Shown: positions 32,592 through 44,138 of the stretch, piece by piece | Layout of the letters: every line of letters starts with the position of its first letter | Position numbering within the stretch: position 1 is the stretch's first letter | NCBI GenBank assembly: GCA_035461385.1 | Contig: DATHVI010000131.1 | Span: 17,857 to 81,856, forward strand | Origin: DATHVI01 sp035461385 | GTDB lineage: Bacteria; Actinomycetota; Thermoleophilia; Solirubrobacterales; 70-9 | Reading direction: 5' to 3' | DNA: 64,000 nt | The notes under the pieces: generated by a model | The model's database searches: none | Told to the model about the DNA's origin: nothing | The model's input: only the letters and a program-made list of their open reading frames with translations | Position numbers and translations under genes: made by a program

Positions 32592-33425
32592 TCAGTCCGG
32601 CGCCGGCTCCCCTTCGTCGGCCGACCGCGGCACCACGACCACCGGGCACGGCGCCGTCCTCATCACTTCCCCCGATACCCCGCCGAGCAGCGTGCGGCGC
32701 ACAGGGCCGTAGCCCCGGGATCCGAGGACGAGCAGGTCGAGCTCGACCCCGCGGTCCGCGAGCGCCGCGGCGGCCGGCCCGGAGACGATCTCCGCCGAGG
32801 CCTCGACCTGGTCGCCGATCCGGGCCAGCGCGCGATCGAGGGCCAGCGCGAGCTCGTCGCGAGTCGGTGGGAGCTCGCCGGGGAGCAGGTCGTGCGGCTC
32901 GAGGGTCCGGTCGACGGCGATCAGGCGAAGCGAGGCGCCGACTCGGGCTGCGAGCGACACCGCCACAGTGAGCGCTTCTCGCGCCTCGGCGCGACCGTCG
33001 TAACCGACCCCGATCTCCTCGAGCCCCGGGTGTTGACGCGATCCGTAGCCCCGGGGCGCGACGGCGACCGCGCATCGCGCCCCTTCGAGCAGCCGCTCGC
33101 CGACGGTCCCGGGCAGCACCCGTCCGACGGCGCCACGGTGGGTCGAGCCGATCACGATCAGGCTCGCGCCGTCGGCCGCCGCCGCCTCGGCCAGCGCCCG
33201 CGGAGTCGATCCCGATGCAAGCGCCCGGAACGAGGGCTCAGGGTCGAGCGCCCGGGCGTTCGAGGCGAGTCGGCGCTCGGCCGCGGCGAGCGCATCGGCG
33301 TCCGCGTCGCCGACGACCGCAACGAGCGTGATCGCGGCCTCGCCCAGAGCCAGCGACCGAGCGAGCGCGAGAGCGTCGCGCGAGCCGTCGCTGCCGTCGT
33401 CGCCGACCAGGATCCGGGACGTCAT
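32592..33425 (-). CDS. Tandem universal stress protein (two UspA domains)
   Basis: A 277-residue protein with two UspA domains. The first begins ILVGDDGSDGSRDAL and carries VIGSTHRGAVGRVLPGTVGERLL; the second begins IGVGYDGRAEAREAL and carries VLGSRGYGPVRRTLLGGVSGE. ATP-loop glycines are intact in both. It is a paralogue of the USPs at 8448 and 9388. It is divergent from an Hrp1-like CBS gene across a region holding the fully matching operator site 7, repeating the USP/CBS association seen at 9388-10749. Confidence 0.88.
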   Translation of the reverse strand: MTSRILVGDDGSDGSRDALALARSLALGEAAITLVAVVGDADADALAAAERRLASNARALDPEPSFRALASGSTPRALAEAAAADGASLIVIGSTHRGAVGRVLPGTVGERLLEGARCAVAVAPRGYGSRQHPGLEEIGVGYDGRAEAREALTVAVSLAARVGASLRLIAVDRTLEPHDLLPGELPPTRDELALALDRALARIGDQVEASAEIVSGPAAAALADRGVELDLLVLGSRGYGPVRRTLLGGVSGEVMRTAPCPVVVVPRSADEGEPAPD

Positions 33426-33528
33426 CTCCTCCGGACGCTACTCGCTGGACCGCGGCGCGTCCGGTCCGCCTTCGCGCGGCGGCACCCGTCGCGCCGCTTG
33501 CCTGCAGGTAGCCGCCCCGACCCCGGAA

Positions 33529-33545
33529 TCCGTGCCGCCTACCGA
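33529..33545. promoter_or_regulatory. Predicted dormancy-regulon operator, site 7
   Basis: TCCGTGC-CGC-CTACCGA matches all 14 defined positions. It lies between the divergent USP (start 33425) and CBS (start 33613) genes, 68 bp before the CBS start. Confidence 0.6.
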
Positions 33546-33612
33546 TGAGCGACCGGGCCGGTGGGCGTAACGTCGGAGTCGAGCCCCACCGCACGCGACG
33601 AAAGGAGCGATC

Positions 33613-34014
33613 ATGAAGACCGCCGAGCAGACACCCGTAGCGGAGGCGATGCGCCACGGAACCCTCACCTGCCAGGCGGAGACGTCGCTTCGGACGGTGG
33701 CAGCGCTGATGGTCGAGCACCGGATCCACTCGGTCGTCGTCACCGACCTCGACGGAGTCAGCGAGCGTGCCTGGGGGATCGTCACCGAGGCCGACGTCGT
33801 CCGAGCCTTCGGCGAGGACGTCGACCGGCGGACCGCCGGAGAGATGGCGGTGACCGAACTGGTGACGGTGACGCCCGACGACACGCTCGAGCACGCGGCA
33901 CAGCTGATGGCCGAGCACGAGGTCACCCATCTGGTCGTCGTCGGCCCCGACTCCGGCCGTCCGGTCGGAGTGCTCTCGAGCCTCGATCTCGCGGCGGAGA
34001 TGGAGGCCCGGTAG
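33613..34014 (+). CDS. CBS-domain pair protein (Hrp1-like)
   Basis: A 133-residue stand-alone CBS pair: EAMRHGTLTCQAETSLRTVAALM and HRIHSVVVTD in the first repeat, LVTVTPDDTLEHAAQLMAEH and VTHLVVVG in the second. GAAAGGAGCGATC before ATG 33613 is a strong ribosome-binding site. It is a paralogue of the genes at 10321 and 38766 and probably senses adenine nucleotides in the stressed cell, by analogy with Hrp1; nothing in the sequence shows the partner. It is convergent with the kinase/P-loop fusion gene. Confidence 0.86.
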   Translation: MKTAEQTPVAEAMRHGTLTCQAETSLRTVAALMVEHRIHSVVVTDLDGVSERAWGIVTEADVVRAFGEDVDRRTAGEMAVTELVTVTPDDTLEHAAQLMAEHEVTHLVVVGPDSGRPVGVLSSLDLAAEMEAR

Positions 34015-34038
34015 GCGGCCGGGAGGGCGGCGCGTTCC

Positions 34039-37419
<3,381 letters not shown>

Positions 37420-37425
37420 GCGGCC

Positions 37426-37839
37426 TCAGCCCTCGAGTTGCAGGTAGCGGGCGATCGCGACTGCGGCGAGTGCGGTGATCGCGACCGCGTTCGCGACGCA
37501 CCACTGGCAGATCGCCTCGATCACGAACAGCTCGACGTATGTCAGGTAGATGCTGAACGCTGCTCCGGCGAGGCCGCCGAAGGCGGCGAGGAGGGCCGAC
37601 CCGGTGCCCGGAAGCGAGAGGACGACGAGCATCGCGACGTACCCTGCGAGGCCGATCACGGCGACCGGGACGCCGGCGAGCTCGGCGTAGTCGGAGGTCT
37701 GGACCCGCTCGCAGCTGCCGCCGCCGCCGACGCAGACCGGCAGGCTCTCGGCGTAGTGGACCCAGGTGAGGTAGCCGGCGATCGCGATGCCCGCGATCGC
37801 GAGGGCCAGGCCGGCGATCCGCAGCGTCCGCTCGCTCAC
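37426..37839 (-). CDS. VKOR-family disulfide-generating membrane protein
   Basis: A 137-residue vitamin K epoxide reductase homologue with four TM helices. Loop cysteines lie at PVCVGGGGSCERV and the quinone-linked active-site CxxC is AICQWCVANAVA near the last helix; SDYAELAGVPVAVIG is a conserved family segment. In actinobacteria VKOR reoxidises periplasmic DsbA-like oxidases by passing electrons to quinone. It starts in the stop of the upstream DsbA-like gene (ATGA), which confirms the pairing. Confidence 0.9.
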   Translation of the reverse strand: MSERTLRIAGLALAIAGIAIAGYLTWVHYAESLPVCVGGGGSCERVQTSDYAELAGVPVAVIGLAGYVAMLVVLSLPGTGSALLAAFGGLAGAAFSIYLTYVELFVIEAICQWCVANAVAITALAAVAIARYLQLEG

Positions 37840-38624
37840 CCGCCCGGGCCGCCGCCGACCAGCGCGTCGAGCTCGTCCGCGAACGCGTCCGGATCGAGGG
37901 CCGTCACCTCGAGCCGATTCTCGGGGCCGCCTTCCCGCGAGGTGTAGAAGCTGGGCGTCGAATCGACCCCGAGCCGCTGCGCGCGGCGCTGCCCGGCGGA
38001 CAGCAGCTCGGTCACGGCCTCGGAGTCACGCTCGGCGAACACCGCTTCGGCGTCAAGGCCCGGCGCCGCCTCGGCGATCTCCCGCAGCCGCTCGTCGGTC
38101 GCCCAGCCGGAGTTCTCCGTCCCCTGGTTCGCGAACAGGAGGTCGACGAACTCCCACATCCGGTCCTGTCCGGCGGCGGCGGCGGCGACGCGGGCGGCGC
38201 GCTCGGAGTCCGGGCCGATGAAGGTCAGGAGGTCGAACTCGAGCCGCAGCTCGCCGGGTCGCACGTAGCGCTCGACGATCTCGGGGAAGACGTCGGTCGA
38301 GTAATCGGCGCAGAACGGGCACTGCGGATCGGCGAACTCGCGCATCACGACCGGCGCATCGGGGTCGCCGAGGGAGATCCCGTCCTGCGGGATCCCGGCG
38401 AGCAGCGACTCGACCTCCGCCGCCTGGGTGGCGAGGTCGCCGTCGGCCTCGTCGGATCCACCCTGGGTGATCGCGATCGTCGCTGCGACGAGCGCCACCG
38501 CGAGCGCGGCGACGATGCCCAGCCGCCGCAGCCTGCGGCGCCGCGTCGCCGCCTCGCGCTCGGCGCGCTCCGCGTCCTGGCGGGCGGCTCTCGCCTCCTG
38601 CTTCTGCTTCGTCCGCGAGCTCAT
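37836..38624 (-). CDS. Membrane-anchored DsbA-like thioredoxin-fold oxidase
   Basis: A 262-residue protein. After a highly charged cytoplasmic N-terminus (about 30 residues) comes a single TM helix (IVAALAVALVAATIAITQG) and an extracytoplasmic thioredoxin fold with active site DPQCPFCADY (CPFC), a DsbA-type helical insertion, and the cis-proline motif at VDSTPSFYTS. It oxidises cysteines in exported proteins and is recycled by the VKOR protein encoded by the overlapping next gene. The ATG at 38624 gives a sensible topology; longer frames upstream cross into the CBS promoter region. It is divergent from a CBS gene with operator site 8 between them. Confidence 0.88.
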   Translation of the reverse strand: MSSRTKQKQEARAARQDAERAEREAATRRRRLRRLGIVAALAVALVAATIAITQGGSDEADGDLATQAAEVESLLAGIPQDGISLGDPDAPVVMREFADPQCPFCADYSTDVFPEIVERYVRPGELRLEFDLLTFIGPDSERAARVAAAAAGQDRMWEFVDLLFANQGTENSGWATDERLREIAEAAPGLDAEAVFAERDSEAVTELLSAGQRRAQRLGVDSTPSFYTSREGGPENRLEVTALDPDAFADELDALVGGGPGG

Positions 38625-38702
38625 CGTCCGGTCGGCGATTGCATCTCCCCAATGGTGGCGGCTCAAACATTCGGGCGCGTCGGCTCCGACCGCGGAGCCG
38701 GC

Positions 38703-38719
38703 TCCGTGCCGGCTACCGA
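38703..38719. promoter_or_regulatory. Predicted dormancy-regulon operator, site 8
   Basis: TCCGTGC-CGG-CTACCGA matches all 14 defined positions. It lies between the divergent DsbA-like gene (start 38624) and the CBS gene (start 38766), 47 bp before the latter. Confidence 0.6.
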
Positions 38720-38765
38720 TCGGCAGGGCTTGCCGGCGGCGCGCGGCCCGAATATCGTTCCGCGC

Positions 38766-39185
38766 ATGGACCGAAGCTACGTCGGCCCCGCTTTCGGCGA
38801 CGCGACCGTTCGTGACGCGATGCGCGTCGGGGTGATCACCTGCCGGCCCGAGACCAGGCTCGCCGACGTCGCTCGGATGATGGTCGGCTACGACGTCCAC
38901 TCCGTCGTCGTCGCCGACCTCCAGGAAGGGGAGCGACCCTGGGGGATCGTCACCAGCCTCGACCTTGCGCGAGGCGCCGAGGAGATCGCGGGGCTGAGCG
39001 CAGCCGACGTCGCGACCACCGACTTGATCACGGTCTCGGCGAGCGACTCGCTCGACCACGCCGCCGCGCTGATGGCCTCGCATGGGGTGACCCACCTCGT
39101 TGTCGTCCAGCCGGAGGACGGCGAGCCCGTTGGCGTGCTCTCGGCGAAGGGCCTTGCCGCGGCGCTCGCGTACGGACGCTCCTGA
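38766..39185 (+). CDS. CBS-domain pair protein (Hrp1-like)
   Basis: A 139-residue CBS pair: RDAMRVGVITCRPETRLADVARMM and YDVHSVVVADLQ, then TDLITVSASDSLDHAAALMASHG and VTHLVVVQ. It is the third Hrp1-like paralogue in the window. It is convergent with the response regulator gene (stop-to-stop 17 bases) and divergent from the DsbA/VKOR pair. The CBS genes each have an upstream operator match, making them the most consistent targets of the putative regulator. Confidence 0.86.
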   Translation: MDRSYVGPAFGDATVRDAMRVGVITCRPETRLADVARMMVGYDVHSVVVADLQEGERPWGIVTSLDLARGAEEIAGLSAADVATTDLITVSASDSLDHAAALMASHGVTHLVVVQPEDGEPVGVLSAKGLAAALAYGRS

Positions 39186-39202
39186 CGCCGCCGCGGCGGG
39201 GG

Positions 39203-39862
39203 TCAGTCGCCGAGCCCGTGCTCGCGGGCGTAGCGGACGAGCTCGGCTCGGTTCGTCGTTCCGATCTTGCGGTGGATCGCCGCCCGGTGGGTCTCGACGG
39301 TGCGAACGCTGACGACGAGGCGTTCGGCGATCTCGGGGTTCGTGTAGCCCTCCGAGATCAGCCCCAGCACCTCGGCCTCGCGCTCGGTCAGGCCTCCGGG
39401 CGGCCCCTCGGGCTCGGCGGCGACCTTCGCCCCGAGCTGCGGGTTGATGTACGTGCCGCCGGCGAGCGCCTCGCGGATCGCGCGGATCAACTCCTGGCCG
39501 GCGGCGTGCTTGACGACGTACCCGCGGGCGCCGTGCCTGAACGCCTCGCGCGCGAACGAGGGGTCGTTCTGCATCGTCAGCGCAATCACCGCCGTCTCCG
39601 GCGACCCCTCGAGGATCGACGGGATCACGGGGAGGCTGGACCCGCCGGGCATGTTGAGGTCGAGGACGAGGACATCCGGCTTCAGCCCGGCGGTTCGGCG
39701 CCGGGCCGAGTCGGCGTCGCCGACCTCGGCGATCACCTCGATGTCGGGCTGCGCCTCGAGGATCATCCTGATCCCGTCGCGGACGATCTCGTGATCGTCC
39801 GCGAGGATGACCTTGACGGGCTGGGTGTCGGTCGCGGAGTCGTTCACCGTGATCGACTGCAC
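39203..39862 (-). CDS. NarL/LuxR-family response regulator (DosR-like)
   Basis: A 219-residue two-component regulator. The receiver domain starts VKVILADDHEIVRDGIRMIL, with acidic pocket DD at 22-23, phospho-acceptor Asp 68 in VLVLDLNMPGG and conserved Lys in YVVKHAAG. A LuxR-type helix-turn-helix closes the protein (LTEREAEVLGLISEGYTNPEIA, then SVRTVETHRAAIHRKIG). Two GTG starts are possible (39862 and 39847); the first is shown. It is the only response regulator in the window and the GAF kinase at 35734 is the only kinase, so they are probably partners although not adjacent. It is my candidate for the protein that binds the 17-bp palindromes. Confidence 0.87.
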   Translation of the reverse strand: MQSITVNDSATDTQPVKVILADDHEIVRDGIRMILEAQPDIEVIAEVGDADSARRRTAGLKPDVLVLDLNMPGGSSLPVIPSILEGSPETAVIALTMQNDPSFAREAFRHGARGYVVKHAAGQELIRAIREALAGGTYINPQLGAKVAAEPEGPPGGLTEREAEVLGLISEGYTNPEIAERLVVSVRTVETHRAAIHRKIGTTNRAELVRYAREHGLGD

Positions 39863-40003
39863 CCTACCGTCCCCTGACGCGGCCCTAATGCCCGCCCTCA
39901 CCGCCGGCCTTGGCGGCGCCGCTCGTCGCCAGGACCCCGACCGGGCCCTGGGAAGGGCCGGAAGTGGACTGGCAGATGCCTTCGGCAAGGGGAAATCGCG
40001 GCG

Positions 40004-40045
40004 TTCCACAAGTCCACTGTTGTACACTATGAGACGTACTCAAGA
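40004..40045 (+). promoter_or_regulatory. Promoter/operator region of the persulfide operon
   Basis: The low-GC stretch CCACTGTTGTACACTATGAG contrasts with its surroundings and contains a short TGTACA palindrome. It has a GTTGT...TAT arrangement also present before the first ArsR gene (GTTGTGTTAT near 673), so both ArsR proteins might bind related sites. No confident -35/-10 assignment is possible. Confidence 0.4.
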
Positions 40046-40068
40046 CCCCCGAGCCGCGGAGGCGAGCG

Positions 40069-41193
40069 ATGACCCCAGCGACAGCGACGACCCCGAGCCT
40101 GATCACCCCGACTGAGCTCGCCGGACGCCTCGGCCGCGGCGAGGCGATCACCGTCCTCGACGTGCGCGAGGGCGGGCCGGCCGCGGTCGAGGCGGAGACC
40201 GCCCTCGGCGTCCGCGTCCCGGCGGCGGTCGCGCTCGCCGATCCCGCCACCCTCGCCGCGCGGCTCGCCGGCCCCGTGGCGGTCGTCTGCAATCGGGGTC
40301 AGATCGCCCAACCGGTCGCTCGGGCCCTGCGCGCCCACGGGGTCGACGCCGCGGTGCTCGAGGGCGGTGTCCGCGGCTGGATCGCCGCGCTTCGCGAGTT
40401 CCCGGTCGAGCTCGGGCTCGACGGACTCGAGGTCCGTCAGGTCCAGCGCCCGGGTCGCGGCTGCATGTCCTACGTCCTCGCCGCCGGTGGGCGCGCGGTG
40501 GTGGTCGACCCGGCGCCCGATCCAGGCTTCTACATCGAGCTGGCGCGGGACCTCGGGGCCCGCGTCACCGACGTCGTCGACACCCACCTCCACGCCGACC
40601 ACCTCTCCGGCGCACGCGAGCTCGCCGAGCGCGCCGGGGCGGCGCTGCGGATGCCCGCGGCCTCACTCGACCGCGGCGTCGCCTACGCGGACGCCGTCGA
40701 GCCGCTCGCGGACGGCGATCGCCTCGACCTCGCCGGGGTCGAGCTGCGGGCGCTCGCGCTTCCCGGTCACACCACCGACATGACCGGGCTCCTCGTCGCC
40801 GATCGGGCCCTGATCAGCGGCGACTCCGTATTCGCCGACGGCCTCGCCCGGCCTGACCTCGAGCGCGGCGACCCCGCCGGCGCGAGGGCGATGGCTCGCC
40901 TCCTTCACGCGACCCTCGCCGAGCGGGTCCTCGGGCTCGGCGACCGGATCGTCGTCCTTCCGGGGCACGACCACCCGGTCGTGCGGGCGTCCGCTCTCGC
41001 TCCGACCCTGGGCGAGGTTCGCGCCGCGGTCCCCGAGCTCTCTATCGCCGACCCGGACGCGTTCGCCGAAGAGCTCGTCGCCGAGCTCCCGCCCCGACCC
41101 GCCAACTACGAGTCGGTGATCGCCGTCAACGCCGGCCGCCGGCCGTCCGATCCCGACCTCGAGTCGGGCGCCAACAGCTGCGCGACCCGCTGA
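40069..41193 (+). CDS. Rhodanese-metallo-beta-lactamase fusion (persulfide dioxygenase-like)
   Basis: A 374-residue enzyme in inverted order relative to many fusions. Residues about 10-115 are a rhodanese domain (ITVLDVREGG, with a possible active cysteine in VVCNRGQIAQP). Residues about 125-340 are an ETHE1-like MBL fold (VDTHLHADHLSGA metal motif, LPGHTTDM, ISGDSVFADGLARPDLE, VLPGHDHP). Such proteins oxidise glutathione- or other thiol-persulfides to sulfite and move sulfane sulfur. The rhodanese loop is C-N-R-G-Q, shorter than the usual six-residue CxxGxR loop. It begins an operon with an ArsR regulator and a TauE-type exporter, which would expel the sulfite. Confidence 0.85.
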   Translation: MTPATATTPSLITPTELAGRLGRGEAITVLDVREGGPAAVEAETALGVRVPAAVALADPATLAARLAGPVAVVCNRGQIAQPVARALRAHGVDAAVLEGGVRGWIAALREFPVELGLDGLEVRQVQRPGRGCMSYVLAAGGRAVVVDPAPDPGFYIELARDLGARVTDVVDTHLHADHLSGARELAERAGAALRMPAASLDRGVAYADAVEPLADGDRLDLAGVELRALALPGHTTDMTGLLVADRALISGDSVFADGLARPDLERGDPAGARAMARLLHATLAERVLGLGDRIVVLPGHDHPVVRASALAPTLGEVRAAVPELSIADPDAFAEELVAELPPRPANYESVIAVNAGRRPSDPDLESGANSCATR

Positions 41194-41200
41194 GGCCCCG

Positions 41201-41539
41201 ATGGCGCTTCCCAGCCCGATCCCGCCGGAGCTCGCCGAGCTGATCGCCGCGCGCCTGCGCGCGATCGGCGATCCGACGCGGATCCAGATCCTCGACCTCC
41301 TGCGGTCCGGCGAGCTGCCCGTCGGGGAGATCGCGGCCCGGCTCGGGACGAGCCAGCAGAATGCGTCCCGGCATCTCGGCGTCCTCCTCCAGGCAGGGCT
41401 GGTCGCGCGGCGAAAGGCAGGCACCAGCGCGCTGTTCTCGGTCGCCGACGAGAGCGTGTTCGAGCTCTGCGAGCAGGTCTGCGGCGGCCTCGAGGCGCAG
41501 CTCGCGGAGCTCAGCGCCCTCGTCGGGCGGGCGCGGTAG
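41201..41539 (+). CDS. ArsR-family repressor of the persulfide operon
   Basis: A 112-residue winged-helix regulator: LRAIGDPTRIQILDLLRSG, helix-turn-helix GEIAARLGTSQQNASRHLGVLLQAG, wing RRKAGTSALFSVADES. Its C-terminal helix carries C-x3-C (FELCEQVCGGL), as does the ArsR at 692, with which it shares many residues. BigR/SqrR persulfide sensors use two cysteines, one in another helix; here only the C-terminal pair is present, so the sensing chemistry may differ. It lies between the rhodanese-MBL gene (seven bases upstream) and the TauE gene (nine bases downstream), so autoregulation of this operon in response to sulfane sulfur is likely. Confidence 0.85.
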   Translation: MALPSPIPPELAELIAARLRAIGDPTRIQILDLLRSGELPVGEIAARLGTSQQNASRHLGVLLQAGLVARRKAGTSALFSVADESVFELCEQVCGGLEAQLAELSALVGRAR

Positions 41540-41548
41540 TCGCCCCCG

Positions 41549-42334
41549 ATGCTCGCCCTCGCCCTCGCGCTCGGGCTCGTGATCGGGCTCGCGCTCGGAA
41601 TGCTCGGCGGCGGAGGATCGATCCTCGTTCTGCCCGTGCTCGCGTATGTCCTCGGCCAGAGCGCCCAGGAGGCGGCGACCGCCTCCTTGGTGATCGTCAC
41701 CCTGGCGGCGGTTGCGGGTAGTGCCGGCCAGGCTCGCAACGAGAACGTCTGCTGGCGTCATGCGGCGCTGTTCATCGCCGCCGCCCTGCCCTGCATCGTC
41801 GCCGGGACGGTGGTCGGGGACGCGGTCAGCGGGCGGCTGCTGCTCGGATCGTTCGGGGCCGTGATGTTGATCGCGGCGTACGCGACCGCCCGCAAGCACG
41901 CCGGCGGGGGCGCGACGCCGGGCTCATCGACCCGGCCCTGCCCCGCCGTGCGTCCGCGCTGGGACATCGGCTTCGGGGCGGTGGTCGGGTTCCTGACCGG
42001 CTTTATGGGGATCGGGGGCGGGTTCGTCGTCGTTCCGGTGCTCGCGATCGCCCTCGGCTTCCCGATCCGCAGCGCGATCGGGACCTCGCTCGCGATCATC
42101 ACCGCGACCGGCGTTCTCGGGGCGGTCGTCCATTTCGCCGCCGGGCGCACGATCGACATCGAGATCACGGCCGCGGTGACCGTGGCGATGGCGATCGGCG
42201 CGCTCGTCGGGGCGCGGACGGGAGGAAGCCTGTCGGAGGTCGCCCTCGCGCGGGCGTTCGCGACCCTGGTCGCCGCGGTCGGCGCCTACGTCGTCGTCGC
42301 CTCGGCCTTCCTCGGCGGTCCCGGCCCTGCCTGA
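41549..42334 (+). CDS. TauE/SafE-family sulfite/anion exporter
   Basis: A 261-residue membrane protein with about eight TM helices in two repeats, each beginning with the family glycine motif: GLALGMLGGGGSILVLPVLAYVL and GFLTGFMGIGGGFVVVPVLAIAL. The family exports sulfite, sulfoacetate or related C1/C2 sulfur anions. It is the third gene of the persulfide operon, so sulfite produced by the rhodanese-MBL enzyme is the most likely cargo. Nine bases separate it from the ArsR gene. Confidence 0.88.
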   Translation: MLALALALGLVIGLALGMLGGGGSILVLPVLAYVLGQSAQEAATASLVIVTLAAVAGSAGQARNENVCWRHAALFIAAALPCIVAGTVVGDAVSGRLLLGSFGAVMLIAAYATARKHAGGGATPGSSTRPCPAVRPRWDIGFGAVVGFLTGFMGIGGGFVVVPVLAIALGFPIRSAIGTSLAIITATGVLGAVVHFAAGRTIDIEITAAVTVAMAIGALVGARTGGSLSEVALARAFATLVAAVGAYVVVASAFLGGPGPA

Positions 42335-42349
42335 GGTCGCCCGAAGGCC

Positions 42350-42622
42350 TTACTCGCCACGCAGCACCGCCCGCCGCTCGCGGTATTCGTCGACGGAGAG
42401 CTCGCCCGAGGCGAGCCTGCGGTCGAGCAGGGCTAGCGCGTCTTCGCCCGCGTCCCGGGGGCGGCGAGCCGAGGTCAGCCCGCGGACGAGGAGCACCGCG
42501 CCGAGGATGATCAGTCCCCAGAACAGGACCATTCCGAGGCCGATCACCACCCACCAACCTCCCTCCCAGGTCATGTGACCGTCCCAGGTTGCGGCGAGGA
42601 GCAGGCCCGCGTCGAGTGTCAT
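42350..42622 (-). CDS. SHOCT-domain small membrane protein
   Basis: A 90-residue protein: one TM helix (GWWVVIGLGMVLFWGLIILGAVLLV) after a short N-terminus, then a C-terminal SHOCT motif (ALALLDRRLASGELSVDEYRERRAVL). SHOCT is a short oligomerisation helix pair; its role here is unknown. It is convergent with the TauE gene and divergent from the ABC transporter operon, sharing the region that holds the perfectly matching operator site 9. Confidence 0.78.
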   Translation of the reverse strand: MTLDAGLLLAATWDGHMTWEGGWWVVIGLGMVLFWGLIILGAVLLVRGLTSARRPRDAGEDALALLDRRLASGELSVDEYRERRAVLRGE

Positions 42623-42688
42623 CGGTCTCGACCCCGACCGTGCGGGCGCGCGAGGCGATGCGGATCGGTGCGGAGCACGAGCCGGCCC

Positions 42689-42705
42689 TCCGTGGTGTCT
42701 ACGGA
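42689..42705. promoter_or_regulatory. Predicted dormancy-regulon operator, site 9
   Basis: TCCGTGG-TGT-CTACGGA matches all 14 defined positions and its symmetry extends outward by two more base pairs on each side. It sits between the divergent SHOCT gene (start 42622) and the ABC transporter operon (start 42790). Confidence 0.6.
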
Positions 42706-42789
42706 GGCGAACTCGGTGTCTCGATGCCGCGGTGGACCCGCGCCGAGGGCGGATGCGCTCCGCGCCGGCCGGGTGGATCGTGACTCCCG

Positions 42790-43428
42790 ATGGCCGTGCC
42801 GATCCTTCGTGTCGAAGGGGTCCGGAAGAGCTTCCGGCGCGGGATCTGGCCTCGCCGGCGTCGAATCGAAGTCCTCCGCGGCGCGAGCCTCGACGTCCGC
42901 GCCGGCGAGCTCGTCGGGCTCGTCGGCGAGAACGGCTCCGGGAAGAGCACCCTGATGCAGATCGTCGTCGGCCTGATCGCCAAGGACGCCGGCGTCGTCG
43001 AGCGTCCTGCGCGGCTCGGCTACTGCCCGCAGTCGCCGATGGCCTGGGAGAAGCTCACGGTCGACGAGCACCTTGAGCTCTTCGGTTGCGCCTACGGCCT
43101 CGGCGACGCGCGTCGCCGCCGGGTCGCCGGCGCGCTGCTCGCCGAGCTCGACTTCGAGCGCTACCGCGGATACCGCGTCGAGGAGCTGTCAGGCGGAACG
43201 CGACAGAAGCTCAACCTCGCGCTCGCCCTAATGCACGACCCCGAGCTGCTGCTGCTCGATGAGCCCTACTCCGGCTTCGACTGGGAAACCTACCTGCGGT
43301 TCTGGGATCTCAGCCAGCGGCGGCGCGACGCCGGAATGGGCATCCTGATCGTCTCGCACCTGCTCGCCGAGCGCGAGCGGCTCGACCGGATCTACGAGCT
43401 GTGCGAGGGCCGGATATGCGGATGCTGA
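42790..43428 (+). CDS. ABC transporter ATP-binding protein
   Basis: A 212-residue ATPase: Walker A GENGSGKSTLMQI, a CPQSPMAWEKLTV Q-loop region, ABC signature VEELSGGTRQKLNL, Walker B LLLLDEPYSGFDWE and switch histidine IVSHLL. It is short, ending soon after the switch motif, so it lacks a regulatory tail. It is followed by two permease genes with overlapping starts (43416 and 44135), together forming one ABC-2-like exporter. The ATG at 42790 is 85 bp downstream of operator site 9. Confidence 0.87.
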   Translation: MAVPILRVEGVRKSFRRGIWPRRRRIEVLRGASLDVRAGELVGLVGENGSGKSTLMQIVVGLIAKDAGVVERPARLGYCPQSPMAWEKLTVDEHLELFGCAYGLGDARRRRVAGALLAELDFERYRGYRVEELSGGTRQKLNLALALMHDPELLLLDEPYSGFDWETYLRFWDLSQRRRDAGMGILIVSHLLAERERLDRIYELCEGRICGC

Positions 43429-44138
43429 ACGCAACCGTCCCGGTCACCGGAGCGTTCGTCCGCGAGCACCTGCGGGCGCCGTTGACGCTGACGCTGCTGG
43501 TCGCGGTTCCGGCGCTGTTCGTCCTCATCTTCGCGAGCGTGCTCGGCGAGTTCGCCACGGCTCTCGGTGGGACCCTCGCCGAGCGGTCGGCGACCTCGAT
43601 CAGCGCCGGGTGGGCGGCGGCGTTCCTCGCCGGGACGCTTGCGTTCTTCCAGGTGAGCTCGTCGCGCGGCGCCGATCGGCGTCTCGCCCTCGCGGGCCTC
43701 GGGCCGGGCAGGGTCGCGTCGGCGCGGATCGCCGCCGCCGTGGTCCTCGCCCTCGCGGTCAGCATCGTCGCCTTCGCCACCCTCGCCCTGCGGACCGGGA
43801 TCGAGCACCCTGCGCACGCGGCCGCGGCGATCGTCGCGTTCGCTCTCATCTACATCGGGGTGGGCGCCGCTGTCGGGGCGGTGGTCCGGTCGCCGCTCGA
43901 GGGGTCGCTGATCGTTGTCCTCGCCTTCTCGCTCGACGTCTTCTCGGGCCCGAGAATGACCAGCAATGCCGGCCTGGCCGAGTGGACGCCGACGCGCGAC
44001 GCGGCCGAGGTGCTCGTGGCTGCCGGCGGCGGAGTCGGGTCTCCGCAGGGCGACTGGCTCGCGCTCGCGGCGGCCGTCGGCGGCTCGCTCGCGGTGGCCT
44101 TCGGGGCGTTCCTGCTCGTCGCGCGGAGGCGAGGATGA
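43416..44138 (+). CDS. ABC transporter permease subunit 1
   Basis: A 240-residue membrane protein with about six TM helices (first: LTLTLLVAVPALFVLIFASV), Ala/Val-rich as usual for ABC-2 permeases. A segment DRRLALAGLGPGRVASARIAA between helices is mirrored in the next gene by DRRLVVAGFTPGETIAARLAV, showing that the two permeases are paralogues. Several starts are possible (GTG 43401, ATG 43416, ATG 43422); 43416 is chosen. It overlaps the ATPase stop by 13 bases. The substrate is unknown. Confidence 0.75.
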   Translation: MRMLNATVPVTGAFVREHLRAPLTLTLLVAVPALFVLIFASVLGEFATALGGTLAERSATSISAGWAAAFLAGTLAFFQVSSSRGADRRLALAGLGPGRVASARIAAAVVLALAVSIVAFATLALRTGIEHPAHAAAAIVAFALIYIGVGAAVGAVVRSPLEGSLIVVLAFSLDVFSGPRMTSNAGLAEWTPTRDAAEVLVAAGGGVGSPQGDWLALAAAVGGSLAVAFGAFLLVARRRG

